A stretch of DNA of 28,096 bases from contig NW_005434412.1 of NCBI RefSeq assembly GCF_000315625.1, forward strand, positions 1,447-29,542, read 5' to 3'. The position numbers were made by a program, and so were the translations under genes. This DNA comes from Guillardia theta CCMP2712 (taxonomy: Eukaryota; Cryptophyceae; Pyrenomonadales; Geminigeraceae). How positions within the stretch are numbered: the first letter of the stretch is position 1; every line of letters begins with the position of its first letter. Positions 7,627 to 17,637 of the stretch are shown piece by piece. Under the pieces are notes generated by a model. The model was not told the origin of the DNA, ran no database searches, and was given only the letters and a program-made list of their open reading frames with translations.

Positions 7627-9959
7627 ATGTCGCAAAAAGAATCTTTCGGCATACATGACGCTGGTGAGATCAGTCCGTGAGCATGCACGCACAAGTAATG
7701 ACCTCTCTTTGGCAGCCTATCGCGTCGGGAGGAGCGAGCTGCTGGCATGGCTTAACGAGCTCCTTCAGATCAGCTACACAAAGGTCTCCTCCTCTTCCTC
7801 CTCCTCTTTCCCCCTCTTCCCCATCTTCTTTCCTCTTTCTTCCACCACCACCACCACCTCCTCCTCCTCCTCCTCTCCTCCTCTTCCTCCTCTTCCTCTT
7901 CTTCTTCCTCTTCTTCCTTTTCCTCTTGTTTCTCCTGTCCTCCCGTTCGGTGACCCAGTCCAGGTGGAGCAATGCGCCAACGGAGCAGCATACTGTCAGA
8001 TCATGGACGCAATCTACCCTGTTAGCAATGCTGATAATTTGGCGAAGAATTGACGGAGCGGGACAGGGGGAGGTTCCGATGAAGCGAGTGATCTTTGATG
8101 CAAAGCTCGAACATGATTGTGTCAAGAACTACAAGGCATACAACGAGATGGATGGTCTGTCCAACTCGCTTAATGGTTGCTGTAGGTTCTGCAAGCCATT
8201 TTTGAGAAGCGAAACATCTCGAAACATGTCGAGGTGAGGACGTAAAAGATCAATGCTTTCTTGCTGGTGACATCGTCGTTAGGTTGAGAAGTTGATCAAG
8301 GCCAAGGTATGGACGTCAAGCTGTTGGTCCGTTTCTGACGCTTTAAAAGCCGTTGGACAATCTCGAAATGTTGCAATGGTTCTGTCACAAGCTTATCTTG
8401 TCATAGTTAGTGACGTTGTACAGGTGCAAGCGATTCTTCGACCTCAACTACGCGGTATTCATTGCTGTCTCGCTTTCATCCGGTTGTTTGATTCGATGTA
8501 GGGCAACGAGTACAACCCGATTGAGCGACGGCAGGGCAAGGCAAGGTGATTGCCTAAACATTTGAGTCGCTTCGCCTCAATGTCATGATTTCTTTCTCCT
8601 GCTGCAGCCCAGCAGGCAAGGTTGCGTCTTCTGCAGCGCCGAAGGTGATGGAGAAAAAAAGTTCTCCTGTAATGAAGGCAAGCCCGTTGAGGTACACCTC
8701 CGCGTCTCATCCTCTCGGCTCAACAGAAACCCCCGCTGACCGTCAACACCAAAGATCAGAGCCCCAGCACTGTAAGCAACATCGCCGTCGTGCTGCTTTG
8801 ACTCCAATGCAGCCCATGAGACAAAAACCGATCAGGCCTGCTAGTGCTGGGCTGCAAAGAAGTCCAGGCAAGACACTGATAGCATCAACATGAACACCAA
8901 TACCATCTCCATGATCGTCTCTGTCATCTCATCTCAATCATGATCTGAATCTTCTGAATCTTCTGAATTATTTACATGATCGTCGTTGTTTCGATGCTGA
9001 TTCGATTGAAAGTGCCAGATGCAAGCTCGCGAATGGCGAACATGACAGCTGATTTCTCACACTTGGAGGAGCAACTTCATGCCAGGTAGAAGAGGACGGG
9101 AGGATGCCGCTGAAGTGACGAGGAGCGTGAAGTCAGACGACGAACTCCCGACTGAAGGAAGAGGTTCAGAGGCGATGACTGTGATCCTGCTGACGTGCAA
9201 GTCCACTAGCTACAAGAGATGCAATTGAGTGTCGACACACTTGAAAAGGTGAAGGCGACAACAAGATGAAGAGATTATGTCATCTGATATGCGATGAAGG
9301 AAAGGGATTTTTATTTTCACAAGCTGAGAGAGATAGAAGTTCTTTGCCTTCAGGTCTGTCTCATTTCTTCAAAATATTTTCTGAAGATTGAACCGCAGTG
9401 CGAGGAAGGAGCTGAATCTAAAGTATTACATCTCCTCTCTACTCCTTACGTCTGCAACTTCTACCTCTTTCTTTCTTGACCCCCACCTCTCCTCCCTCTC
9501 CTTTCCTTCTTCTCGCTTTATTTATCATACGCGTCCTCTGCAGACCTTCTTCCCTCCCCGTTTCACGACACCTTATCTTAATAACTCTTTGCTTTTCTCG
9601 TTTTATCATCTGTTATGCTCTTCTTTCTCCTTTTCTCTTCTGTAAGTTCCCTCTCGCTCAAGCAAGGCAGGACACCATTGTATCCAAGACACTCGCCATC
9701 CTCTACGCCAAAGAAAACGAGGTCGCTCTGACCTCCTCCGCTCCTCTTACCCCTTCCTCAGACGCCCCCAACGGATTTCTTGGACGAGCCTGCGGATGTG
9801 AACGCAGAGGGATTGAGCGAGGACGCCCGACATGCACAGCAGGACGAGGGAGACGAGGGAGCGGGAGAACAGGAGCAGGTAAGGGAGGAGGAGGAGTACC
9901 GGCAGGAGGAGGAGCACGAGAAGATGGAGGTAAGTGAGTTAGTTTATGACAAACGTTAA
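7627..9959 (+). CDS. EB1: EB1-family microtubule plus-end tracking protein
   Basis: Nineteen exons total 999 nt (332 aa): 7627-7663, 7716-7783, 7964-8020, 8067-8135, 8186-8233, 8283-8306, 8350-8378, 8424-8454, 8502-8545, 8608-8644, 8727-8771, 8813-8867, 9019-9085, 9133-9163, 9219-9248, 9300-9353, 9399-9422, 9671-9721, 9762-9959. The ATG at 7627 gives MSQKESFGIHDAAYRVGR, like known EB1 N-termini. Residues about 13-125 are the calponin-homology domain that binds the growing microtubule lattice (SELLAWLNELLQ, GAAYCQIMDAIYP, NYKVLQ, PLDNLEMLQW). After a basic Ser/Pro linker come a coiled coil and the EBH dimerisation motif LEKERDFYFHKLREIEVL, which recruits SxIP partners. The tail is acidic (EEEEYRQEEEHEKM). 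The intron at 8136-8185 appears to start with GC. The linker exons between 8608 and 9248 are less certain. A GTAAGT just before the stop could extend the tail. Confidence 0.93.
7789..7929. repeat. Pyrimidine-rich microsatellite inside EB1 intron 2
   Basis: TCC/TTC/CTC runs expand this intron to 180 nt, against about 45-50 nt for its neighbours. The splice sites GTCTCC and CCAG on either side are intact. Confidence 0.85.
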
Positions 9960-10413
9960 GTTATTCACAGTGACGATCATCGTTATTGTCTGCTCCTTCA
10001 CATCACGTTCAAATTCTTTTGATTTTCCTTGTCTCGCGAGCTGCAGATTATTTTTTCAAAACAAACGCGTCAGAACCTCCTGACTCTCCTCTCCTCCTGC
10101 CCACCTTCTCAAGGAGGGGATACGCGATCTCCCCTGCTTCAGCCCCTTCCCTTCGACACTCTTGCCCGACGACGTCTGGCGCTCAAGGACAGGAGCCTCC
10201 TCCTCTACTGCGACTGGGGACTCAACCTGAGGAGCTGGGGGGAGGTCACAAGGCAGGAGGAGGGGAGGAGAAGGGACAGAGTGACGAGGGAGGAGACTAG
10301 AGGGCAGGAGGGAGGAAGGGGGAGGGGGAGGGGGAGACCTTCTGGCAAAGCTTCATCTTGCTGAGCTTCTTGTTCGGCCTAGAGAATGTCAAACAGCAGG
10401 GGTGATCTGCAAG
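9960..10413. other. Convergent 3' intergenic region between EB1 and kinesin-5
   Basis: About 450 bp separate the two stops. Two open plus-strand frames cross it (9986-10300 and 10029-10364), but they are low-complexity and purine-rich at their ends and show no motif. If EB1 splices at the GTAAGT near 9930, one of them could add a longer tail. The GGGGA-rich run at 10307-10340 is a microsatellite. Confidence 0.5.
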
Positions 10414-13400
10414 CTACAGCACCGAAGGGAACTCCTCCTGCTCTTGCGCCTCCTGCTCCTCCACTTCTGCTGCTCGCTCTCATCAGCAACTAACGCATGT
10501 GGAAGAAGAGGAGAGTGGGAGGACAAAAAGAGGAGGGCAGGGGGTGTACCATCAGCATCCTCCTTCAGTGAGAAGCCCCGGAGTTCCGCGAGAACTTCGT
10601 CATCCGAGCGGAAGGCAGGGAGCGAGGAAGGGATGCGGAGCTCCTTCTTCATCGGAGTTTGCCCGGTAGGCAGGTCCTGCTAGCCGTGAGACGAGCACAG
10701 GGCGAGGAGCGTCTGCCATCACCTGCACCAGCTCCAGCTCCTTGCTTCCGATCATCTCCAGCCGAGACTTCGCGCTCAGGTAGAAGCGGCTAAGCTCGTC
10801 GCCCTGCATGCCTTCAGCTCAAGCCCAACCGCTCCACAGCAGACACTCACCTGCTGAGCCACGTTGGAGGAAAAGGACTCACCCCAGCTGTTGGACTTCT
10901 GGTCGGATGACTGAGGAAGAGGACGTGAGACGAGTCGAGACGAGACGCCGACGGGAAAGGGCTTTTGGGTTTGAGAGGGAACAAGAGGAAAGGAGGAATT
11001 AGTTTCACCGCAAGTTGGGAAATGATTCCATCCACAGACGACTTCACATCCTGCATCATCGTCAGCTCGTTGAGGGGAGGAGGAAGAAGCTTCTAAAACG
11101 GTCTAGCAGACCTGTACGTCTGTGTTGAGAGCATCCACGACCTGAGCTGCGTGCGCCTCCTTCTCTTGTACCAACTGCAGGACAACCATGAGAGGAGGCA
11201 CAAACAAGGAGAGGAAAATGAAAGGATGGTTTGAGACCTCGGTAACTTTGGAGGACAACGAGCTTTGATGCGTTTTGCAGATGGACTCGTAGCGCTCCTG
11301 CAAGAGACTTGAGCAGCACATGAGGGAGAGGGAGGGCAGGGAGCGGAGATTGGAGGCGAGGGAGTGAGAGGCGGGAGGAGGGCCGTTCGAACCTCTTGCT
11401 CGCGCAAGCTCTGCATGCAGGACGAGAGGTCGTTGCTGTGAGAAACAATCTGCCAACGGTGCGTTACCCTTGCTTCTCCTCCGCCTTCTCCTCCGCACTT
11501 ACCTCCTGCTCGGCTTGCTGGCAGCTCCTGGATGTCAAGTCTCTCATCTGCTCATCTGTCAGCCTGCCCTGCCGCTGCCGCTGCCGCTGCCCACCTGCTT
11601 CTGCATAGTGCTGACGGATCCTCCCATCGCCTGAGTCTGCTGGCCGACAGCATCGAGCGAAGAGGTCAAGGAAGTCTGAAACTCTCCGATGCTGAGAGGA
11701 ACATGAGATCAGAGAAAACCTCATGGAGCAGTGGAGGAAGAGAGGGGGAGGGGAAGAGAAGGCTGCACCTCTTCTCGGACGATTTCAGCCCATCGACAAC
11801 ATTCTGCGAGGCATCAGAACAAGCTGAGAAGAGGAGGGCAAGCAGACACTGACGTTGACATCCCGTGACATCTGCTGGTGGTACTGCTGGAGAGCCTCCG
11901 ACACGAGGCGGTTGACTGCGAGGAAGTCAAACGTGAGGAGGGAGAAGGAAGGGGAAGACCTTGAGAGGTGATGGTGTCGGCCATGGACTTGAACGAACTC
12001 TCCTGATGCTGAACGAGGAGTGAGAACGAAGACAAGAAGCGATGATGATGATGATGAGGAGGAGGAGGCTGACGGACCTGGACGAGGGCAGAAAGCGCGT
12101 CTTGCTCCTTCTTGATGGCCTGACAAGGGACGAGGTGAGAGGAGGAGAGGAGGAGGCTCGAGGATAGACCTGCATGTGGTGCTGAGAGGAAGAGTTGATC
12201 AAGGTCTTGACGTCCGACATCTTCTGATGGTGCGAAGAAACGAAATCGCTGACAACCTGAGCGGGTGAAGATGAGAAGACATCAGGAGAAGAGAAGGGGA
12301 GGGGAGGCTTACATGCTCCTCGGACTCGATTGCAGTTAAAGTCTGTCAAACCTAATAAGGAAGCTTCTCCTTCTCTTCGTTGCGGTCACCTGTTCAGCCC
12401 ACGCCGAGATCTGAGACTTGGTCTTGCTCAGGTCCTCTCCCTGCTCGCCGTCAAGGCTGTTCATCGCCTCCTTCACGTCTCACCAGCTTCGCGGTCGCCT
12501 CGGAGGCGTCAGAGTTCGCCTGGCGAATCAAGGTGGCTTGCTCCTGAGGAAATGCGATGAGCCGAGCAGCAGAAAAGCTAGCGAGAACAGGAGAAGAAAG
12601 AGGGAGAAGGAGTCGAGGAGCAGGAGGAGAGCGTAAGGAGGGCCGTGTATGCGTCTCACGTCATTCTGCTCCACAGCAAGCAGGTTGACCGCGTCAACTG
12701 AAACCTGAAGAAGCGTCAGGAGAAAAAGGAAGGGAATGGGGTAGTTTTTGGGGGAGTGAGGGTGGGGGAGGTACCTTGAAGGTCTCTACGGTAGTCTCCG
12801 TGGTTCTGATCTGCTCCTCAAGGGAGAGGACAGTCCTGAAAGAGTTGAGGTGAATCAAAGGAGGGAGAGAAGGAGCAGGAGGGGAAAGGGAGATGGGGAC
12901 GGGAGGAAGAGAGATGGGGACGGGAGGGAGATGGGGACGGGAGGAAGGGAGACGGGGACGGGAGGAAGGGAGATGGGGAAGGGAGGAGGAGCAGGAGTAA
13001 GGAGAAGGGTGGAGGATTCACGTCTGCTGTAGCGATGATACGTCCTTCTTGATCGCTTCGATCTCCTCGTTCTGTAAGGCGTTAGAGCCTCTTCCCGTCC
13101 TCTCTCCTCCTTCACCTTCTCGACCACATACTGCGCGACGATCTTCTGAAGAGCTTTGAACTTCTTTGCCTGCAAATCCTGGAAACTTTCCAGCTCTTTG
13201 AAAGCTGATTGAACCTGGAATTGCACAGTCATCATAGAACTGCACTCCCGTCATGATATCCCAGTAATCGATTATCACGACCAACATCTACATCATCGCA
13301 GTATAGTATGTAAAGTTTCACTCACATAGTCTCTGATCTCAACGAGATGCGACGTCGCCAGCTCCTTGTTCTGATGCTCCACCTGCCAAGACCGTCAAGA

Positions 13401-15491
13401 GGGCTGGGAGGAATGAGGAGTAAGCGAGGTGGACAAGGAAAGGACTTTACGTTTGACTTGCGCGAGAGTTTAGCAAACAAGCCTCCAAGGTCGCTGTGCA
13501 TCTCCCAGGAGGTTCGGAGGAGAGAAGTTCCCTGAGGTGATGGCATGAGTTGGAAGGAAGAGGATTACGAGGAGTGGGAAGAGTCGAGAGGAAGACGTGG
13601 AGGAGGAGGCAAAGGGAGGGAAGGTTTGTTGACCTGCTCGTAAAGCTCTTCTCCTGTCTTCTTGTGCGTCTCCAGCACGAATGTCGTGTCATCCAACTTG
13701 CCACGAGTTTCCTGGGCTCCACCATCATCCCCTCCCTCCTTGAGCTCCTCGCGCTCACCTTGAGATCGTTCTTGGTCTCACTCAGACTTGTCTTGGTCTC
13801 ACTCAGCTCGTTCTTGGTGACCTTGAGCTCTTGCTCCTTGTGCTCGAGCTTCCCGCAGGCCTCGTTGAACGACTCCTGCATCTCTTCCAGCTGCTTCGAC
13901 CTCTCCTCAATCTCCTGCTGCAGCACAAGCTCGTTCTGCGATAGCATGAGCAGGGGGATGGGGTGTAGGGAGGGGGATATGGAGGGGTCATGCCTGCTTG
14001 AGTCGCTCAATCTCCGTGTGCATCTCCTCGTACTTCTGGGAGGAGAGGTAAACTCCGTTCGCCTCGCGCTGAGCCTTCAGCTGCAGGATTTGTGAGGAGA
14101 GGAAACAAGACGATGCAAGGAAGCATTGCACAGAATCAGAGGAAGAAACAGAAAGGGATGCAGGACAAGGAAAAAAGGAAGGGGGGAAAGAGAGGTAAAG
14201 AAGGGCAGGAAACGTCGGAGATGTGGAGGATGGAGGACCTGCTCCTGCAGGTCGGCGATGTTTCGCGCCATGTCTCGCATCATGGTCTTCTTGGTCTGCA
14301 CTTGGTTGATCTCTGGTGTGTTCTTGATGTTCTTCGCCCTGCAGGCGTAGTCGAGCGTGCCTGCACAGATCGGGGGAGGTCAGGCGAGCAGGGGAGAGAC
14401 AGGCAGAGGGGAAAGTCACCGAGAGCAGGAGAGGAGGGGGCAGAGAGGAGGAGGAGGAGGAGGAGGAGGAGCGGAGAGTCACCGAGAGTCTCTTCGATGT
14501 TGCCAGAGGTCGGGGAGACGGTGGCGATGATGAGGGTCTTGGTCTTCCCTCCGAGAGAGTCTTGAAGCAGGCGGGTCAGCTTGCTCTCCCTGTACGGTAC
14601 GTGCGGCTGATGCTCCACCAACGCTGTGATGACTCGCCCGAGCGTGAGGAGGGACTGGTTGATCTGCCCGGCCTCCTTCTTCCTGTCTCCCAGTGCTCCG
14701 CTCCTTCCGACGCACTCGCTGCCTGCAAGATCGACGAGGTTCAGTTGGCCGGTCTTGATAACCTCCTCCTCATCGAGGGTCTTTTCCTTCATAAAGATCT
14801 TGAGAGTGAAGATCTGGTGAGAGCGGGAGGACTGCTTGTTGCACAGCGTCTCTGCGGTATGGCGCTGCTTGTTTGTCCCCTCGAGGATTGAGAAGATGTC
14901 AGCAGCGGACTTGACGGCTCTCTCCTCCACTCCTTGTAGCACCACTCCCTTCTTCGGGTCCTCCATCAGCCTCAGCTTGCGCAGTTGGCCCGTGCAGTGA
15001 TCGTCGGTGGATGCGATCAGGTCGGACAGCTCTTCGTTGTATAGCTCCACCACAGAGATACGAACTTGATACTCGAAGTCGTTCTCCTCAAGGTACTTGA
15101 ACACATGCGCTACAGCTCGAGGAACAACGCCTGCTCCTGGAGGCATCACGCTGCCACAGTTGTTGACCTCGCCCTCCATGGTGTAAGTCTTGCCTGTTCC
15201 GGTCTGACCGTATGCGAAGACCGTGCAGTTGTAGCCTTGAAGCACTTCGTCTACAACTGGCTTCACCACGTGCTCAAACACATCCTTCTGCGACGATGAC
15301 TGATCGTACACGCCATCGAACATGAACGCTTTCTTCGACGCCTTTCCAAGGGACGCGTAGGAGACTTCTACTGTTTTCTCATTGAGGCATCGCAGAGCCT
15401 GCTTCTCCTTTGCCGCCTCCGACGGCGTCATTGGGCGACATCTCAGCACAACTTTGACGTTCTGACCCTTACCTTCTTCTGTGTTCGACAT
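10414..15491 (-). CDS. Kinesin-5 (BimC/Eg5 family) mitotic motor
   Basis: About 29 exons encode roughly 970-980 residues, near the usual kinesin-5 length. Exon 1 (15491-14483) carries the motor: GQTGTGKT at residues 95-102, the NKQSSRSH switch I and LVDLAGSE at 252-259. Exon 2 (14360-14239) has the neck linker, with RAKNIKNTPEINQ. Exon 3 (14080-13994) has REANGVY, a kinesin-5 hallmark. Further clear exons include 13935-13759, 13711-13634, 13531-13451, 13382-13326, 13214-13116, 13071-13022, 12835-12775, 12704-12660, 12342-12313, 12256-12170, 12119-12078 and 12002-11960; most of the stalk is coiled coil. The BimC box TGQTPMKKELRIP lies near 10667-10630, with Thr (codon 10658-10656) as the likely Cdk1 site. 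Family members are plus-end-directed homotetramers that slide antiparallel spindle microtubules. The last exon is ambiguous: the stop is at 10414 (acidic end EEFPSVL) or 10389. Intron 13993-13936 starts with GC. Confidence 0.95.
10630..10667 (-). other. BimC box of kinesin-5
   Basis: The translated minus strand reads TGQTPMKKELRIP, close to the family consensus of TGxTP followed by basic and aromatic residues. Cdk1 phosphorylation of this Thr targets Eg5-type motors to the spindle. The usual Tyr positions are replaced by Leu and Ile. Confidence 0.85.
12888..12983. repeat. Purine minisatellite inside a kinesin-5 intron
   Basis: GATGGGGACGGGAGGAAG-type units repeat about five times between two exons of the coiled-coil stalk. 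It accounts for the unusual length of that intron (about 185 nt). Confidence 0.8.
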
Positions 15492-16960
15492 GTTTGATAC
15501 CTGAAACAGGGTCACGGGAGGAAAAACAGTCAAGCCTAGTAGATATGATTCTATCAAGGTATAATTCTATCAGACTGTGACAAGCTGGTATGGACTTTCA
15601 TGGGAGCTCTTGATAAAGCAAAAAAATAATGGGATAGCAAGAATGGATGTATGCAAACTACAAGGAATCACAGTCTGAATTTCCACTCAACATGCAAGAT
15701 CTAAGGGATGAACGAAAGAGATGTCAAGGTGCGTGTAACGCGATGTGGGGACAACATTGACATCAGAAGGAGAAAGAAGAGGAAGTGATGGAGGACGAGG
15801 ACGAGGACGAGGACGAGGATAAGAAGGTGCTGGAAGCATGATGCCAACGAAGGGATTGAGCATCAGCGGGAACGAAGGCGTGTACCGATTTGAAAATTGA
15901 AAAATCAACGGAACCACGATTTTCCAAAAACAGTAATAAAAATACGTTACGTTGTCGTTATAATACCATGATAAACTGAGTGACTCGACTCCCGGCGACT
16001 CACACACGGCCCGGTGACATTCCGATCAGTACGGTCATCATCGGCTGATGATCACAAGTGCCGCAGTGCCTCGGAGGTCATAGTACCGTACCGTATACTA
16101 GTGTGACTATGATCACGCCGGGTGATATCAGTCCGGTGCGCGGCAGCACTGTGCAGTCACAGAGTGCATTTCAAGAGTCAAATTTCCGAGGCTGACTCGG
16201 CGGTCACCGTCGGGCGGCGAGAGCGAGCCCTGGGCCTGACCGGGAGTGCTCCCACACGCCTCAGTTCTCAAAGTCAGCCTGGCAGGTTAGGGTACTTCCA
16301 GAGACCAGCCGCCGCGCGCCTCAGTTTTAACTTAACTTTGAGTAAAGAAGTTAACAGGCCGGGCTTTTTCAAGTTTTTTATATGGCCGGGCCGGGAGATT
16401 TTGAACCCGGCCGGCGGGCCGGGAGTTTTTTTTGAGTGAACCCGGGCCCGGGGGCCGGCGGGGCCGCATAAATGGCCGCGGCCAGGCTGAACGTAAAAGT
16501 GATGATACGACTGAGGCGTATCGTGAAATTCATAAGAACAAAAAAAAATATATAATCTGTACCTAAACAGTGTCATAAAATAGTTTTAAACTTCCAATAT
16601 CTATTTTAGTATTCCTAAAACCAATTTATGATATTATATATAAATGAAAAAGAGTTTTATGAATTGCCCAGTGGTCTGATTTGCTCCGTCCGATCATGGC
16701 TTCATTCTTCCTCTAAGTTAAGTTCCTCTCCTCTCCTCCTTCTCGACCGAGCAAGAAGCTCATTGCTTGAGACCCTCTACACACTCTTCTCCTCTCCTCC
16801 TCCTCTCGTCTGCCTAGTGCTTGCTCCCCTCTCAACGGCGAGCCACTCACCTGAATCTCTCCTTGCCTATTTGTTCACTGCCTACATAGTCAAACTCACC
16901 GAACATCCCTCAAGCGCAGACCAAAGCCTGAACAGTGCAATTCAAGAGTAACTTACACCG
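15492..16960. other. Intergenic region between kinesin-5 and the 212-aa membrane protein
   Basis: This divergent region should hold both promoters. On the minus strand, CCTGTTTCAG just upstream of the kinesin ATG could be a 5' UTR 3' splice site near 15501. A GAGGAC microsatellite lies at 15791-15819. Short palindromic stretches occur at 16035-16115, such as TCATAGT and ACTATGA arms. A CCGG-rich repeat follows at 16342-16486. The 107-codon frame 16628-16951 shows no motif and I do not call it. Confidence 0.5.
16342..16486. repeat. CCGG-rich and T-tract imperfect tandem repeat
   Basis: GGGCCGGGAG occurs at 16388-16397 and again at 16416-16425, each followed by a T-rich stretch and GAACCC (16403-16408 and 16438-16443). 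The block alternates strings of CCGG with runs of T, unlike anything else in the window, and ends in GGGCCCGGGGGCCGGCGGGG. Confidence 0.65.
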
Positions 16961-17637
16961 ATGCCCATCTTTCGATTGGTTGTGAGTACAGACGAAATGT
17001 CTGCTATGGAGCGAAAGGCTCTAGCGGTCGCCGCCTACGTTCTTTTGAACGCTTGCTGGATTCTTTACGTATTCAAAGCATACAGATCGACGGAAAAGTT
17101 CCACCTGCAATCGGATTTGCTACCTGCTTATGATGAACGAATCAACGATGTCGAGCAGCAATTTCAACAAGCTCTAAGCACTCTATCGAGGACATGCCAA
17201 GGTTCGGAGTGCGCCAGGTCAGAGCTATTGAGGTACAACATCTTTCAGAGGCAAACGGTAGCTGTTCATGTTGGAATGGCAATGCGATTCGTCTCGCTGT
17301 TGCAAGAATACGAGAAGAAACATTGTGGCAATAACGAGAAGCTCATAAGCTCCGAGCTCTCCTACTGTAAGTTTGTGATATGGATACAAAGGTGACGGGG
17401 TGAACGTCTTTCTCGGAGATGATTTATAGGGACGAAGAGACCCTTGCTGCTTGCCTCGAAAGTGCCAGAGTCTGCTACTCTTCGTTGTGCACTGACGCGG
17501 TTTCTGCGTCTCCTCCTTCCATGCCAGCCGTCGACGGGGGCCCATCGCCAGCTAGGCGGACAACCATGTCACTAGTAACATCGGATCGTCAGGAAAGATC
17601 GTACCTGCGCTCTGAGGATGATTGGAATCGACCGTAG
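16961..17637 (+). CDS. Unrecognised 212-aa single-pass membrane protein
   Basis: Two exons, 16961-17391 and 17430-17637, join across a 38-nt GT-AG intron to give 212 residues in frame. I do not recognise the family. The N-terminus is short; residues about 21-41 (LAVAAYVLLNACWILYVFKAY) form one transmembrane segment, probably a signal anchor. The remainder is polar, with a predicted helical stretch (YDERINDVEQQFQQALSTL) and several Cys residues that could pair if lumenal. The tail is Ser/Pro-rich and ends in EDDWNRP. A second in-frame ATG at 16997 would shorten the N-terminus by 12 residues. The last 86 bp overlap antisense the final exon of the MORN gene. The splice model is supported by continuity of frame only, so the second exon is less certain than the first. 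Confidence 0.55.

Noticed and set aside
6963-7658. 231-aa plus-strand repeat protein
   Set aside because: It is produced by the 14-bp minisatellite and overlaps the EB1 start; the same cycle appears in all three frames.
7670-8125. Minus-strand 151-aa and related Arg/Lys/Gly-rich frames
   Set aside because: They are reverse-strand shadows of the pyrimidine-rich EB1 intron and its exons.
12471-12519. A further GC-AG intron in kinesin-5
   Set aside because: A GT-AG intron starting at 12483 with an acceptor about 40-43 nt on is also in frame and keeps a better coiled-coil sequence.
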